DNA of 64,000 nt from Aporhodopirellula rubra (GCF_014192335.1 NZ_JACHXU010000013.1:186001-250000); one strand, 5' to 3'; positions 47,094-57,301 are shown, numbered from the stretch's first letter. Made by a program: numbers and translations. Notes: generated by a model not told the origin, from the letters alone.

Positions 47094-48311
47094 TTAAAAG
47101 CTCTCTTCGATGACTTCTTTGGCACCGCGTGTGCCGAGGGCGCCCCAAAGACCGAAGGGTGATTCGCGTCCCGCGGCGAGTCCACCGGATGCGTTGGAGA
47201 CTTGAGCGCTGTTGCTGTTACCCGCTTCGATTGAATCGGTGATGAACTTGACCGCGCCGTCACCCATCAAGACGTGACAGCCACCTTGGTGCCGACTGCT
47301 CGGAGGGCAAACTCCCGCGGAGCTGTGGTCGCCCGACAAGCAGACTTCGCGGTTGGGTGGCAGGATCGTGTTCATGCCCGTGTACGCGATTCGTCCGAAT
47401 GCCCATTTGTAACCGCGACGGCGATCCGACTCGGAGTCATTGACGGTCACTTGTGAGCCCCAGAATTGGGGCCGCGTCGGATCGGTTCCGTCACAGGCCA
47501 ACGCGCCGTTTGGGCCGACCATGTCACGGCCGTCATCGTTCGTTCCGCCGGAGGCACCCCAGTGGGTTCGTTTGTCACGGTCGCCAAGGTCGGTTGTGAT
47601 TTCGCCGGCGGCAATGGTGTTCGAGAGACCGTCGAGAATGTCGCGGAACGACATGCTGGTGCGTGGTACGAAGAAACCGCGTTGGCCGTGGCGGACCGCG
47701 ATCGCGCGAGTGTTGTTGATTTGCTCGTTGTTATCGAGTGATCCCCAATCGCCCATATGTACGGAATCGCCGGCGCAATAGGCGTAGTTGGTTCGCCCGT
47801 CTGAAGGCAGCCCGGTACCGGGGTCGCTGGGGCAGCGAAGCGTTTGCAATTCAGTGATCCATGGTTCGTACGGAGTGCTGCCGTAGTTGCTTTGCGAACG
47901 CTTCGGGTTTGGCCCCATGGCTTGGAATGTCCCGCCCGTGATCGTCAACGGGTTACTGATCTGTTCCCAAACCGCTTGTTGTTCCATGAACGGGGTCAAG
48001 CCAACCAACCAGTTCAAATCGGAGCGGTTGAATCCGGTCCCGACGGCTTGGGATTCCGCGTCGCTTCTCGTCGGGTTGGTCGTTCCGCCTTGCGACGTTG
48101 GGCAGCGATCGTATGCGGAGTGATAGTTGTGAAGGGCCAAACCGATCTGTTTGAAGTTGTTGCTGCAGCTCATCCGTCGTGCGGCTTCGCGGGCGGCTTG
48201 GACTGCCGGGAGCAGCAGACCGACGAGGACTCCGATGATCGCGATGACGACGAGAAGTTCCACTAAAGTGAAGCCCCGGTTCCGTTTCGATGACGAGAAT
48301 GGGTTTGGCAT
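47094..48311 (-). CDS. DUF1559 pseudopilin-like protein (4)
   Basis: 405 residues from the ATG at 48311; an in-frame start at 48374 would give an unusually long leader. The leader MPNPFSSSKRNRG precedes [20 protein letters not shown] and [16 protein letters not shown]. It shares [37 protein letters not shown] and [20 protein letters not shown] with paralogues 2 and 3, so the three form a close subfamily. No lipoprotein gene follows directly. Confidence 0.91.
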   Translation of the reverse strand: MPNPFSSSKRNRGFTLVELLVVIAIIGVLVGLLLPAVQAAREAARRMSCSNNFKQIGLALHNYHSAYDRCPTSQGGTTNPTRSDAESQAVGTGFNRSDLNWLVGLTPFMEQQAVWEQISNPLTITGGTFQAMGPNPKRSQSNYGSTPYEPWITELQTLRCPSDPGTGLPSDGRTNYAYCAGDSVHMGDWGSLDNNEQINNTRAIAVRHGQRGFFVPRTSMSFRDILDGLSNTIAAGEITTDLGDRDKRTHWGASGGTNDDGRDMVGPNGALACDGTDPTRPQFWGSQVTVNDSESDRRRGYKWAFGRIAYTGMNTILPPNREVCLSGDHSSAGVCPPSSRHQGGCHVLMGDGAVKFITDSIEAGNSNSAQVSNASGGLAAGRESPFGLWGALGTRGAKEVIEESF

Positions 48312-48642
48312 GTCTGATGATGCTCCGGTAAGAAGACGGATCTTGCGGTTTGTTAAGGCGCGGAATGACCGCAATAAGGGGTGCTATAGTAATATTGGTG
48401 CGGGATATCGCATGTCGTCTGTTTAGTTGACGCGCAATCTGCGCCCTTGCCTGGGGAGGGGGGGAATGCGTTTTTGTCCAGGCGAACAACTTTTGTTCGC
48501 TCGGTGTTCAAGAAGCGGGGATGAGAAGATGGATTCCTGACGCTGAATCGTATAGATTGTCCAGGTTGCTTAACTGAGTGAGTTCGGCGTCGCCGACGGT
48601 TCGCTCAGAAGAGTCCCGCCTACCTTCCCGCCTGAATGCTGT
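48312..48642 (+). other. Divergent intergenic region
   Basis: 331 bases between the fourth DUF1559 gene and the cytochrome gene. It should contain both promoters; a G-run lies at about 48454-48466. No gene was seen. Confidence 0.4.
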
Positions 48643-51087
48643 ATGACCCGCTTGTTTGCCCGAGCCTTTCTGGCTGTCTCCCTGTCTGCGCTGATTCCCG
48701 CGAGTCTCTTTGCCGAAGAAAAGAGCCACGAACTCGACTTCGCGCACGACGTCGTGCCAATATTGAAACGCAATTGCGTGCATTGTCATGGCGGTCGCGA
48801 GGAGGAAGGCGGTTTTTCGTTTAACAATCGAGAATTGGTTTTCGATTCGGGGCACGTCGATCTCGATGAACCGAACGACTCGTATCTGCTGGAACTCGTC
48901 ACGTCGGACGACCCGGATACGCAAATGCCGCCCGCCGATCGACCGCGGATGGGTGCTGACGAAATCGAAACACTCCGCCGTTGGATCGCGGGTGGATTGA
49001 AATGGGATGCGGATTTCACGTTCGCGATTCGAACCTACGAACCACCCCTTCGTCCTCGTGTTCCTGAATTGCCAATCAGTCGCAATGGACGTGATCATCC
49101 GATCGACCGGATCTTGGACGAATACTCGATTCAGCGAGACCTGCCGATTCCATCGGGCGTCGACGATGCAACGTTTTTGCGTCGCGTTTCGCTCGATCTG
49201 ATCGGGTTGTTGCCGAGTGAATCGCAACTTAGCGCATTTCTGGCCGATGACGATCCGCTCAAACGTGAACGTCTCGTCGACGAGTTGCTGAACGATTCGG
49301 TTGCCTACGCCGATCACTGGCTGACGTTTTTCAATGATCTGTTACGCAACGATTACAGCGGTACCGGTTTCATCACCAATGGGCGCAAACAGATCAGCGG
49401 ATGGCTTTACGAGTCGCTCGTTGTGAACAAACCGTTCGACGAGATGACGCGTGAGCTGATCGCGCCACCGACCCAAGAGAGCCAGGGGTATATCGACGGA
49501 ATTAAATGGCGCGGCGAAGTGAGTGCCGGGCAGACGTTGCCGATTCAGTTCTCGCAGAGCATTTCACAATCGTTCTTGGGCATCAACATGAAGTGCGCCT
49601 CGTGCCACGACAGTTTTGTTGACCGATGGACGTTGAAGGAAGCGTACGGTCTCGCGGCGATTTATGCGGACGAATCGTTGGAACTGCATCGCTGCGACAA
49701 GCCGATCGGGGAAACCGCCGAGGCCGCATGGTTGTTTCCTGAATTGGGGCAAGTCGATCCGGTGGCCCCACGCGAAGAACGTTTGCAACAACTCGCCGAG
49801 TTGATGACTCATCGTGAAAACGGTCGCTTTGCCCGTACGATCGTCAATCGTTTGTGGTATCGCATGATGGGGCGCGGCATCGTCCATCCGCTCGACGCGA
49901 TGCAGACCGAACCGTGGAGCGAAGATTTGTTGGATCACCTCGCGACGGATTTGGTTGCCAACGGATTTGACTTGAAAGCGACGCTGCGAAACATCGCCAC
50001 CAGTGCCGCGTACCAGTCTCAGTCAGAGGTCGTCGGCGAGGAAACCGGGCAGGAGGACTACGTCTATCGTGGGCCGCGTGCCCGGCGGATGACGGCCGAA
50101 CAGTTTCTCGACAGCGTCTGGACGCTGACAGGAAATGCGCCTAAGAAAGTCGAAGCCCCGATCCCGCGACACGAATACACGCCGGGCTCAACGCAGCCCG
50201 TGATTGCTAGCGGCGATTGGATATGGGGGCCGCTCGAGAACGGATCGGTGCCAGCGGGACAATCCATCGTGTTGCGAAAACAACTCACGCTTGCGAAAGA
50301 CGCCGTCGGTGGAGCGGCGGTGTTGACGTGCGACAACCAATATCAGTTGTACGTGAATCGAAAACTGGTCAGCAGCGGCGACGATTGGAAACAGCCTCAA
50401 TCGGTTTCGCTAGTGAGCCACATGACTGAAGGCACCAACACGATCGATGTGATCGCGACCAACGACAACGGCAAACCGAATCCCGCCGGATTTTTTTTAG
50501 AGGGTTGGGTTGTGTTCGCCGACGGATCGCAAGTCACGTTTCAATCGGATGATTCGTGGACCTATTGTTCCGACGTCGTGGCGGCGCGAGGCGGTGTGAT
50601 CGACACGACCAACGACGATTGGTATCCCGTCACGGTGGTTCCTGGTTTGCCTGTTTGGAGGGAAGTTGTCGATCAAAAGGTCCGTCCACTTCTGCAGCAG
50701 CCGCGGAACGCAGTTGACGGGCCGGTGATGGTGCGGGCTTCACTGCTGAAGAATACGGCGTTGATGAAGTCGTTGGGCCGCCCCATGCGAGAGCAAATTG
50801 TCTCGATGCGGCCGGACACGATCACAACGCTCGAAGCAATTGATCTCGCTAACGAGCCGACTCTCTCGAAATCATTTGCCGCCGGAGCTGAACGGTTGAT
50901 CGCGTCGACTGGCGGTGATCCGGACACGATCATTCGGTCAATGTTTCGTTCGGCTCTCGCTCGAGATCCGTCCTCGGACGAGCACCGATTGATGATGGAA
51001 ATGTTGGGCCAGAGTCCTGATCGGTTGGCCGTGCAAGATGCGATGTGGGCGGTGTGCATGCTGCCCGAATTTATGCTGGTTCGATAA
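48643..51087 (+). CDS. PSCyt1-DUF1549-DUF1553 planctomycete cytochrome protein
   Basis: 814 residues with a signal peptide (LAVSLSALIPASLFAEE). The N-terminal PSCyt1 domain binds c-type haem at CVHCH (VPILKRNCVHCHGG) and has the distal QMPP motif. DUF1549 (about 150-360, HPIDRILDEY...RRVSLDLIGLLPSE) contains a second haem-like motif CASCHD. DUF1553 (about 390 onward, from HRENGRFARTIVNRLWYRMMGRGIVHPLD on) includes an inserted beta-sandwich segment (about 520-660). The DUF1501 gene follows after 32 bases. Such pairs are widespread in planctomycetes, with a proposed but unproven periplasmic redox role in polysaccharide use. Confidence 0.93.
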   Translation: MTRLFARAFLAVSLSALIPASLFAEEKSHELDFAHDVVPILKRNCVHCHGGREEEGGFSFNNRELVFDSGHVDLDEPNDSYLLELVTSDDPDTQMPPADRPRMGADEIETLRRWIAGGLKWDADFTFAIRTYEPPLRPRVPELPISRNGRDHPIDRILDEYSIQRDLPIPSGVDDATFLRRVSLDLIGLLPSESQLSAFLADDDPLKRERLVDELLNDSVAYADHWLTFFNDLLRNDYSGTGFITNGRKQISGWLYESLVVNKPFDEMTRELIAPPTQESQGYIDGIKWRGEVSAGQTLPIQFSQSISQSFLGINMKCASCHDSFVDRWTLKEAYGLAAIYADESLELHRCDKPIGETAEAAWLFPELGQVDPVAPREERLQQLAELMTHRENGRFARTIVNRLWYRMMGRGIVHPLDAMQTEPWSEDLLDHLATDLVANGFDLKATLRNIATSAAYQSQSEVVGEETGQEDYVYRGPRARRMTAEQFLDSVWTLTGNAPKKVEAPIPRHEYTPGSTQPVIASGDWIWGPLENGSVPAGQSIVLRKQLTLAKDAVGGAAVLTCDNQYQLYVNRKLVSSGDDWKQPQSVSLVSHMTEGTNTIDVIATNDNGKPNPAGFFLEGWVVFADGSQVTFQSDDSWTYCSDVVAARGGVIDTTNDDWYPVTVVPGLPVWREVVDQKVRPLLQQPRNAVDGPVMVRASLLKNTALMKSLGRPMREQIVSMRPDTITTLEAIDLANEPTLSKSFAAGAERLIASTGGDPDTIIRSMFRSALARDPSSDEHRLMMEMLGQSPDRLAVQDAMWAVCMLPEFMLVR

Positions 51088-51119
51088 CGAGAGTTTTTGG
51101 TTTTCTAGGACGAATTGTC

Positions 51120-52580
51120 ATGATGAACTTCCACGAAGATCCGTCTGCGCCCGAGTCGATCGTGCGGCGAGACTTCCTACGTCGATTGTCCGCGGCCGGT
51201 GCGGCGGCGTTGGCCAGTGGTGCGCCCCGTTTGCTCGCGAACGGTTCGCTCGGTGAGATCGAACACCCACGGCCTAAGGCGGACGCGTGCATCCTGTTGT
51301 GGATGGCCGGTGGGATGGCGGCGCCCGATACGTTTGATCCGAAACGGTATCATCCCTTTGAAAAGGGATTGCCGGTGAAGGAAATGCTGAGCACGTTTCC
51401 GGCGATCGATACCGCGGTCGACGACATCAAAATTTGTCAGGGGCTCGAAAACATCGCGTCGGTGATGGACCGAGGAACGTTGATCCGCTCGCACGTCCAA
51501 CCCGACCTCGGCAGCATTCTGCATTCGCGGCATCAATACCAATGGCACACCGGCTATGTGCCGCCGCAAACCGTCGCGGCGCCGCATATCGGCGCCTGGA
51601 TGGCTCGTGTTCTTGGTGCCCCAAACGAGGTGATGCCGGCGTTCATCAATATCGGACAAAGGCTCGAAGGGATCGGCGAAAGTGAAGAGCTGAAGGCGTT
51701 CACGACGGCGGGATTCTTCGGCAGCGAATTCGGTCCGATGAACCTGCCGTACCCGGATCAGGCGGCGGTGTCGGTGCGTCCGCCCAAAGGCATGGAGTCC
51801 CAACGATTCGCAAACCGAAACCGACTGTTTCGCAAGTTGGTCGACGCGAGTCCTGACCGTGATCGCATGAGCGACTATCAGCAGGAGTCGATGTTGCGAT
51901 CGATGGACGCCGCGTATCGGTTGCTCAGCAGCAAAGATCGCGAGGCGTTCGACATCACGCTCGAACCCAAAGAGAGCTTTGAAAAATACGATACCGGGCG
52001 ATTCGGACAAGGGTGTTTGCTGGCGCGTCGGCTGGTCGAATCGGGGGCTCGGTTTGTCGAGGTGACGACCGAGTATGTGCCGTTTCTTCACTGGGACACG
52101 CACAACGACGGTCACACGACGACGACGAGGATGCACCAAGAAATTGACCGTCCGATCGCACAACTGATCCGTGATCTGGAAGACCGCAAACTGCTCGACC
52201 GAACGTTGGTGATCGTCGCATCGGAATTCAGTCGCGACGCGTTGATGGAAGGCAAGCCCGGATCAAACGCGAATGATCAGGCGCGCGAGAAAGTCGATGC
52301 TCTCGGCGAAATGAAACACTACGGATTGCATCGGCACTTTACCGGCGGTTCGAGCGTGTTGATGTTCGGCGGCGGAATCAAGAAAGGCCAACTCTACGGC
52401 TCAACGTCTCCCGAACGACCATTAGTCGCGATTGAAAATCCCGTCAGCATCGAGGACCTGCATGCGACCATCATGACCGCGATGGGCATCAGTCCTCGCA
52501 TGGGATATGAAATCGAGGGACGCCCGTTCTACGTGACCGAAGACGGGAACGGCCGCTCCGTCGACGCGCTGTTCGCGTGA
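51120..52580 (+). CDS. DUF1501 protein with Tat signal
   Basis: 486 residues from the first of two tandem ATGs at 51120. The N-terminus carries a Tat-type signal (VRRDFLRRLSAAGAAALASG). The DUF1501 sulfatase-like fold is evident from ACILLWMAGGMAAPDTFDPK, HSRHQYQWHTGY, VEVTTEYVPFLHWDTHNDG, LVIVASEFSRD and the GGGIKKGQLYG stretch near the end. It lies 32 bases after the cytochrome gene and is probably secreted folded and partnered with it. The reaction is unknown. Confidence 0.93.
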   Translation: MMNFHEDPSAPESIVRRDFLRRLSAAGAAALASGAPRLLANGSLGEIEHPRPKADACILLWMAGGMAAPDTFDPKRYHPFEKGLPVKEMLSTFPAIDTAVDDIKICQGLENIASVMDRGTLIRSHVQPDLGSILHSRHQYQWHTGYVPPQTVAAPHIGAWMARVLGAPNEVMPAFINIGQRLEGIGESEELKAFTTAGFFGSEFGPMNLPYPDQAAVSVRPPKGMESQRFANRNRLFRKLVDASPDRDRMSDYQQESMLRSMDAAYRLLSSKDREAFDITLEPKESFEKYDTGRFGQGCLLARRLVESGARFVEVTTEYVPFLHWDTHNDGHTTTTRMHQEIDRPIAQLIRDLEDRKLLDRTLVIVASEFSRDALMEGKPGSNANDQAREKVDALGEMKHYGLHRHFTGGSSVLMFGGGIKKGQLYGSTSPERPLVAIENPVSIEDLHATIMTAMGISPRMGYEIEGRPFYVTEDGNGRSVDALFA

Positions 52581-52729
52581 TCGGCGGTTGCGTGAGCCGT
52601 CCGTTTTTCTCTCAGTTTGAAACTCTCTAAAACGATTTGGCCGGGATTCGGGCGTGTCCCTTTGTTGCGAATAGGAACACCATCGTTTGATATGTTTTTG
52701 GTCGTGGGAAATCTCGCCGTTCGCGGGTG

Positions 52730-53266
52730 TTAGCTTTTCAGCGGTGTGACGGTCGAACCGTCCGACTTCAAATGAAAATCCAGCACGGAGTCGCCGCTGG
52801 TAATTTCAACCGTCAATTCGGACTTCTTGTTGTACTCGGAAGGAACCCGCTCACCGGGATTCGATGTGCCCTTCTTACTGGGTTTTGAACGTCGAGCCGG
52901 TGTGTTGTCCTCGTCTCCGTCTTCGTCCTCTTCTTCGCCTCCTTCTCCGGTGCTCGCCGTCGTACTGATTCGGACGATTTTGGTTCCCGGCTTCACGCCA
53001 TCGACTTCGCTGTTGAACTTGATCTTGTAATGTCCTTCTTCATCGGTCGTGGCGTATGCCTGCGTCAGGTCGGGGGATTCAAAGAACACGACCGCGCCGG
53101 AGAGTGGTTCGCCATCAAGGGTGACTTCGCCGGTGATCGGGACCAGGCCCAGCGAACTGTAGTCGACGCCGGGGCCCACGTCGCAACCTGCTAAGCCGGT
53201 AAGTCCGATCGTGATGATGCTGGAGACCAAAATGATTGAGCGTAACAGTTCTGTCGGAGGTTTCAT
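52730..53266 (-). CDS. Lipoprotein with carboxypeptidase-regulatory-like domain
   Basis: 178 residues. A type II signal ends in LTGLAGC (lipobox Cys at 28). A small beta-sandwich follows (from GLVPITGEVTLDGEPLSGA through YKIKFNSEVDGVKPGTKIVRI), as in carboxypeptidase regulatory-like/transthyretin-type domains. An acidic-then-basic insertion (EGGEEEDEDGDEDN, ARRSKPSKKG) interrupts it before the last strand. It lies downstream of the fifth DUF1559 gene, the usual place for such lipoproteins in planctomycetes. Confidence 0.85.
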   Translation of the reverse strand: MKPPTELLRSIILVSSIITIGLTGLAGCDVGPGVDYSSLGLVPITGEVTLDGEPLSGAVVFFESPDLTQAYATTDEEGHYKIKFNSEVDGVKPGTKIVRISTTASTGEGGEEEDEDGDEDNTPARRSKPSKKGTSNPGERVPSEYNKKSELTVEITSGDSVLDFHLKSDGSTVTPLKS

Positions 53267-53378
53267 GTCGTTTGATGTGGAGAGAGGTTGGGTGGGATTG
53301 GACGCGATGCTGCGCCGTGGGACACTGCATCGCGGGTGAGGACGGACCGGCGATGGGTTTAAACGCTCTGATCTGATT

Positions 53379-53429
53379 CGTAGCCACCGTCGCCAAACAG
53401 CGGATCACGTTTCGCCGAACGTCGCGGCG
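53379..53429 (+). repeat. Dispersed GTAGCC double-hairpin element, copy 4
   Basis: CGTAGCCACCGTCGCC is intact, but the matching stem half is degraded (AAACAGCGG). The second arm is ACGTTTCGCCGAACGT. It lies between the DUF1559 gene and its lipoprotein gene. Confidence 0.5.
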
Positions 53430-53462
53430 TATCGACGACGCCATGTCCATCGCGGAAACGAT

Positions 53463-54461
53463 TTAGAACTCTTGAGGCACTTCGCGACCATCACGTGAAC
53501 CGAGCCCCTCGTAGACTTCTTGGTTGACCGATTCGGTGATGAACTGGACGGAACCGTCGCACAGCAAGAAGTAGGCACCACCGGTGTGGTAGCTGCCGAA
53601 CGACAGTTCCATCAACCGACCGTGCAGATCGGGATGGCGAATTCGCGAGTTGATCGGCGCGATCGTTGTTCCGACAACTTCTGAAAACTCGGTGCCGCCC
53701 GTGCCACCATCACATCGGCATGGATCGGCTTGAGGAGATCCGATGTACCAGTAGTCCATACCCTGGCCGTCTTTGGTGAAGCCGGGATCGTTGTACGATT
53801 CGCCGATCATGATGGTGTGGCTGGTTCCATCGAGAATGTCGCGGAACTTCGTTTTACTGCAGGCATAGAAAATGCCGTCTTGATCCAAGCTCTCTAGCGA
53901 GATCGTGCCGGGCAGCGCGGTGCTGGTGTCGTCGGACGTGGCTTTGGTTCCCGCGCTTCCTCGGTAACTCGCGGGCACTCGCTCGGGAATGCTGCCGTTT
54001 TCCATGTGCTCGGGCAACGCCATGCTGGGGCAGCGGTATGTTCCGATGTAGGTTCCCGCGGCGGCTTCGTTGGGGCCATCGTCGGTTCCCCAGTTGCCGA
54101 GGCCTGATTCTTGAAAGACGAGCGTTTCGTACAAACTGCCTTGTTCGATCTGGGGCAGGATGTGGGCGCTCCAGGTGGTGCCACGGGTGTCCCAGCCGTA
54201 AGGGAATTTGCCAAACGTGTCGTGATAGTTGTGCATCCCCAGGCCAATCTGTTTCAGATTGTTGCTGCAGGACATTCGTCGTGCTGCTTCGCGAGCGGAT
54301 TGGACGGCCGGCAACAATAGTCCGACCAGGACACCGATGATCGCGATCACAACCAGGAGTTCGACGAGCGTGAACGCCGAGCGTGTTCGTGAGCGATTAG
54401 CCGCGTCGCTGCGAGTCGTGCGCGTGATCAGTGCGTGTGTGGATGTCGAGTTGCAATTCAT
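53463..54461 (-). CDS. DUF1559 pseudopilin-like protein (5)
   Basis: 332 residues. A longer leader than the others (about 28 residues, Ser/Thr/Arg-rich) precedes [20 protein letters not shown] and [16 protein letters not shown]. It has the shorter DUF1559 body: [50 protein letters not shown] and the C-terminal [16 protein letters not shown]. In length and middle region it resembles paralogue 1 more than 2-4. A lipoprotein gene follows on the same strand. Confidence 0.92.
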   Translation of the reverse strand: MNCNSTSTHALITRTTRSDAANRSRTRSAFTLVELLVVIAIIGVLVGLLLPAVQSAREAARRMSCSNNLKQIGLGMHNYHDTFGKFPYGWDTRGTTWSAHILPQIEQGSLYETLVFQESGLGNWGTDDGPNEAAAGTYIGTYRCPSMALPEHMENGSIPERVPASYRGSAGTKATSDDTSTALPGTISLESLDQDGIFYACSKTKFRDILDGTSHTIMIGESYNDPGFTKDGQGMDYWYIGSPQADPCRCDGGTGGTEFSEVVGTTIAPINSRIRHPDLHGRLMELSFGSYHTGGAYFLLCDGSVQFITESVNQEVYEGLGSRDGREVPQEF

Positions 54462-54791
54462 CGGTTTGCTTGGACACTCTGCTTAGGGGGACAGGAAGGT
54501 ATTTGCGGTGTTCCGAACAACGACGCCATTAGAAGCACCAGTTCGAGGCGCGGAACATAGCGACCTATCGGTAGTCGATGGTTAAGGACCAATGAAGGCA
54601 ACATTAAACTGTTGAGGTGGATCTCGAGGCAAAGATGAGGGCGAATGAGCGGGCGTTCTCGAACAAGGAACGGTGTCGATCAGCACGCAAAAACCGTCCC
54701 CCTCACGTGGGAAAACTGTCGAGAATCGACGAGGTCTTTGTCGAGGTGTGAATTGTGACCACGCGAGGGATGATCTCGGTGCCGTCATTAA
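54462..54791 (-). other. Intergenic region, no gene recognised
   Basis: 330 bases between the fifth DUF1559 gene and the transporter remnant. A short inverted pair (GTCGAGAATCGAC-like) lies near 54718. The sequence that completed the transporter's C-terminus is not here. Confidence 0.4.
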
Positions 54792-55742
54792 TCACGCAAT
54801 CGGAAGAGCTAGCGCAGAGTGGGGCACCGGTTGCGATGCGGATTGCGGTCCATAGGCAAAGAATCCGGTTAGCAATAACAACGGAATGGTGAGCATGTGT
54901 CCGCCGGGCAACACGTACATTGCCAATGATGACGCCGTAGCCAAGGAGAGGAACAAGCTGTTAACGCGGGAGCGATTGGAATGAATGAGGCGGTCCGAGA
55001 GCCATCCGCTGGTGATCGCGCCCAACGCCATTCCGATCGGCAGCGCGAGACTCATCCATTTCGTGTCGGAGTTCTTCCAGTCGTCGCCCAGGAAGTGAAC
55101 AGGAACCCAGATCAATAATCCGTACCTGGCCATGCTTTGAAACCCGATCGCGAGGCACGCGATCAGGAAAGGCGGATTCGTGAGTGCGGAGAGGTAACGT
55201 TGACGCGATGTCTCGTTGACCGTTTGCAGGCTCGCGTCCGCATCGTTGTCTTGTCCCGTTTGCGACTTCGTCTGCGGCCCGGTTGGTTGTTCGTCAGGGA
55301 GCGGCGAGAAACCGAGTTCCTCGGGAGTGTCGCGGACGACGAAGTAGTACGTGGCACCGCCGACGAGTAGTAACAAAACGGGGACACGATAGATCCACCG
55401 CCATCCGAGATCGAGTTCCAAGATCAACGTGGACGTTGCAAACGCCAACACGGACGCCATTCCTGCGGCAAACACGTAGACGCCGTAAATCTTGCCGCGT
55501 TCCGAAGCCGGCCACCAACTCGACAACACGTTGCTGCCCGATGCCCATCCCATCGATTGGTCGTATCCGTTAAGTGCCCAGGGGGGCGACGAGGCCGGGC
55601 AAGGTTTGTCCGAAACTCGTGACCCAGTTGAGGAGACAAGAAAGGACCGCCCCCACACTCATGAGTCGTCGTCGCCGAACTTGTCACCCAGGTTTCCATT
55701 GATCGATTGCCCGATCGCGTAGGACCACAACCTCCAGCTCTA
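54792..55742 (-). pseudogene. Decayed MFS transporter (GlpT/organophosphate-antiporter type)
   Basis: Pieces of one transporter lie in three frames. Frame 1 (55742 to a TGA at 55659) reads WSYAIGQSINGNLGDKFG, close to the GlpT-type YAIGQFxNGxxGD. Frame 2 (about 55670 to a TAA at 55570) reads RRLMSVGAVLSCLLNWVTSF. Frame 3 (from about 55590) continues WALNGYDQSMGWASGSNVLS for another ~270 residues. The second shift sits on a run of six G (55581-55586). The first ~50-60 residues are missing, and the C-terminus breaks off after FFAYGPQSA, lacking the last few spans. It cannot encode a working transporter. Confidence 0.8.
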
Positions 55743-55791
55743 CTCGTAAACGCTCTAGCCATCCGGGACACCCCAGGCGGTTCCCTCCGCA

Positions 55792-56082
55792 TTGGCGCAA
55801 GGTCCGCACAACACACCGATCGAACGTGAGCGGTTGATTGGCAATTGGAGTCACCTCGCCTACACGTTCGAATCCGATCTGCTCACGTTGTATCTCGACG
55901 GCGAGTCGATCACGTCGCACAAACTGCCCGTCCCAGGCCCGGCATCAGAGCTCGGGGGAATGGTGATTTGCGGACATCGCGCCGCCGTGGGGCGGAATTT
56001 TGATGGGCTGATGGACGAGATCCGAGTCGACCAATCGGTTCTGCGACCCGAGCAAATCCACGAAATCGCCAACACGCCGTAA
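55792..56082 (+). pseudogene. LamG-like domain fragment
   Basis: About 96 residues with no proper start. LIGNWSHLAYTFESDLLTLYLDGE and FDGLMDEIRVDQSVLRPEQIHEIA are the end of a LamG/concanavalin-like domain as found in large planctomycete exoproteins. The N-terminal part of the domain and any signal peptide are absent, and the transporter remnant lies immediately to the left. It is probably the leftover 3' end of a larger gene after a deletion. Confidence 0.7.
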
Positions 56083-56099
56083 TAGACAGACCGGTTTCG

Positions 56100-56140
56100 T
56101 CGTCACCGTCACCAGACGGTGAACTCCGTCCTGCAAACGC
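56100..56140 (+). repeat. Dispersed GTAGCC double-hairpin element, copy 5
   Basis: CACCGTCACCAGACGGTG forms a perfect first hairpin. The GTAGCC head is changed to GTCGTC and the second arm is degraded. It lies between the convergent LamG fragment and nucleoside hydrolase. Confidence 0.5.
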
Positions 56141-56175
56141 AATTGCAACGAACGAGAGGCGATCAAAGAAACACG

Positions 56176-57273
56176 CTAACGGGCTTTCGGTGGTTCGCTC
56201 GAAAGTAGTTGAAACGCCTCCAGCGTTTTTGACTTGGACGCTTCGTCAACGATTAAGTAGCGGTGCTTGCCGGTTGCCTCATGCTGGAAGGTCGTGAAGG
56301 CTTCGTCGTCAACGGTGACCGTGCCCGGATCGGACAATCGGAAGTAGCCGTGATCGGGACGAATCGCGTGCAGCACGCTGGTCAGATCCCATGTCGGGCG
56401 ATCGTGTGGCGGCGGGTTGTAGTGCACGTAGGCTTCGCGGAGCGGATGATGTTCGACGCAACCGAAGTCGTTCTCGATGCTGCGATGCGGATACGGCAAC
56501 GCGATGCCGACTTCGAAACCACTCCAAGCAATCGGCGTTGGCCACTCGCTCGCGATTCGTTGGGCCGCCGGAATGTCCTTGATCACGTTGTACTCTTTGT
56601 AGTCGCGGGGGTGTCCCGATTCGTCTTTGATCTTTGCAAACGCGCCGGCCATCATTGACAGTGAACTCACTTTCGTCGTGACGAGTTCAACCCCGTTCAA
56701 CGGACTGATTTCATCGGGGGCAGAGGCGAGCAGGGCGGCCAAGTTGGTGGAGAAACCGACTTGGATCACCGCGACCGAATGATCGTCCGCGGTCGCGAGA
56801 GCTCGCCGTAAAACCGCAACGGCGTCCGGTGCGTTTTCACCGGAAGCGAGGTCGTGAGGATATCGCAGTTCGCCGTCGTCTCGTGCTTCGGCGAGCCCAT
56901 TGAATCTGCCTTCGTGGTCCGTGATGCCACTGCGGCAGACACCGATCGGAATGTTGCCGTTTGAGTAGAACGTGTTGACCGCATCGACGAACGGGGCCGC
57001 CAAGGCGTGATCTTTCGTGATCGTCACCGCGACCAGTTGGCATTCGCCACGTGATTGCAGGGCATGAATCATTCCCAACGCCAGGACATCATCGCAGTCG
57101 TTGCCCATGTCGGTATCGAAGATGACCGGCAGTGGCGGTTGGGCGGCGTCGCATGTGGAAACGTAGATCGCCGGAAAGCAGATCGCGGGGACACAGATTG
57201 CGGTGAAACAGCTCGCTAATGCGAATGTCGCGAACAAGATTGGCGTTTTTGCCTTGGGAAGTGTTGGGAGCAT
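56176..57273 (-). CDS. Exported nucleoside hydrolase-like protein (IUNH family)
   Basis: 365 residues. A hydrophobic N-terminal signal (FATFALASCFTAICVPAICF) ends near DAAQPP. The nucleoside hydrolase calcium-binding signature is VIFDTDMGNDCDDVLAL (D53, D55 and the following DD). Other family blocks are a GVCRSGITDHEG segment, VIQVGFSTNLAALL, LVTTKVSSLSMMAG and the active-site-like EYNVIKDIPAAQ region. It probably cleaves N-ribosides in the periplasm. Family members with signal peptides are common in planctomycetes, and the substrate cannot be read from sequence. Confidence 0.88.
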   Translation of the reverse strand: MLPTLPKAKTPILFATFALASCFTAICVPAICFPAIYVSTCDAAQPPLPVIFDTDMGNDCDDVLALGMIHALQSRGECQLVAVTITKDHALAAPFVDAVNTFYSNGNIPIGVCRSGITDHEGRFNGLAEARDDGELRYPHDLASGENAPDAVAVLRRALATADDHSVAVIQVGFSTNLAALLASAPDEISPLNGVELVTTKVSSLSMMAGAFAKIKDESGHPRDYKEYNVIKDIPAAQRIASEWPTPIAWSGFEVGIALPYPHRSIENDFGCVEHHPLREAYVHYNPPPHDRPTWDLTSVLHAIRPDHGYFRLSDPGTVTVDDEAFTTFQHEATGKHRYLIVDEASKSKTLEAFQLLSSEPPKAR

Positions 57274-57301
57274 GAGCGGTCGGTAGGTGGGGATTTGGAA
57301 T

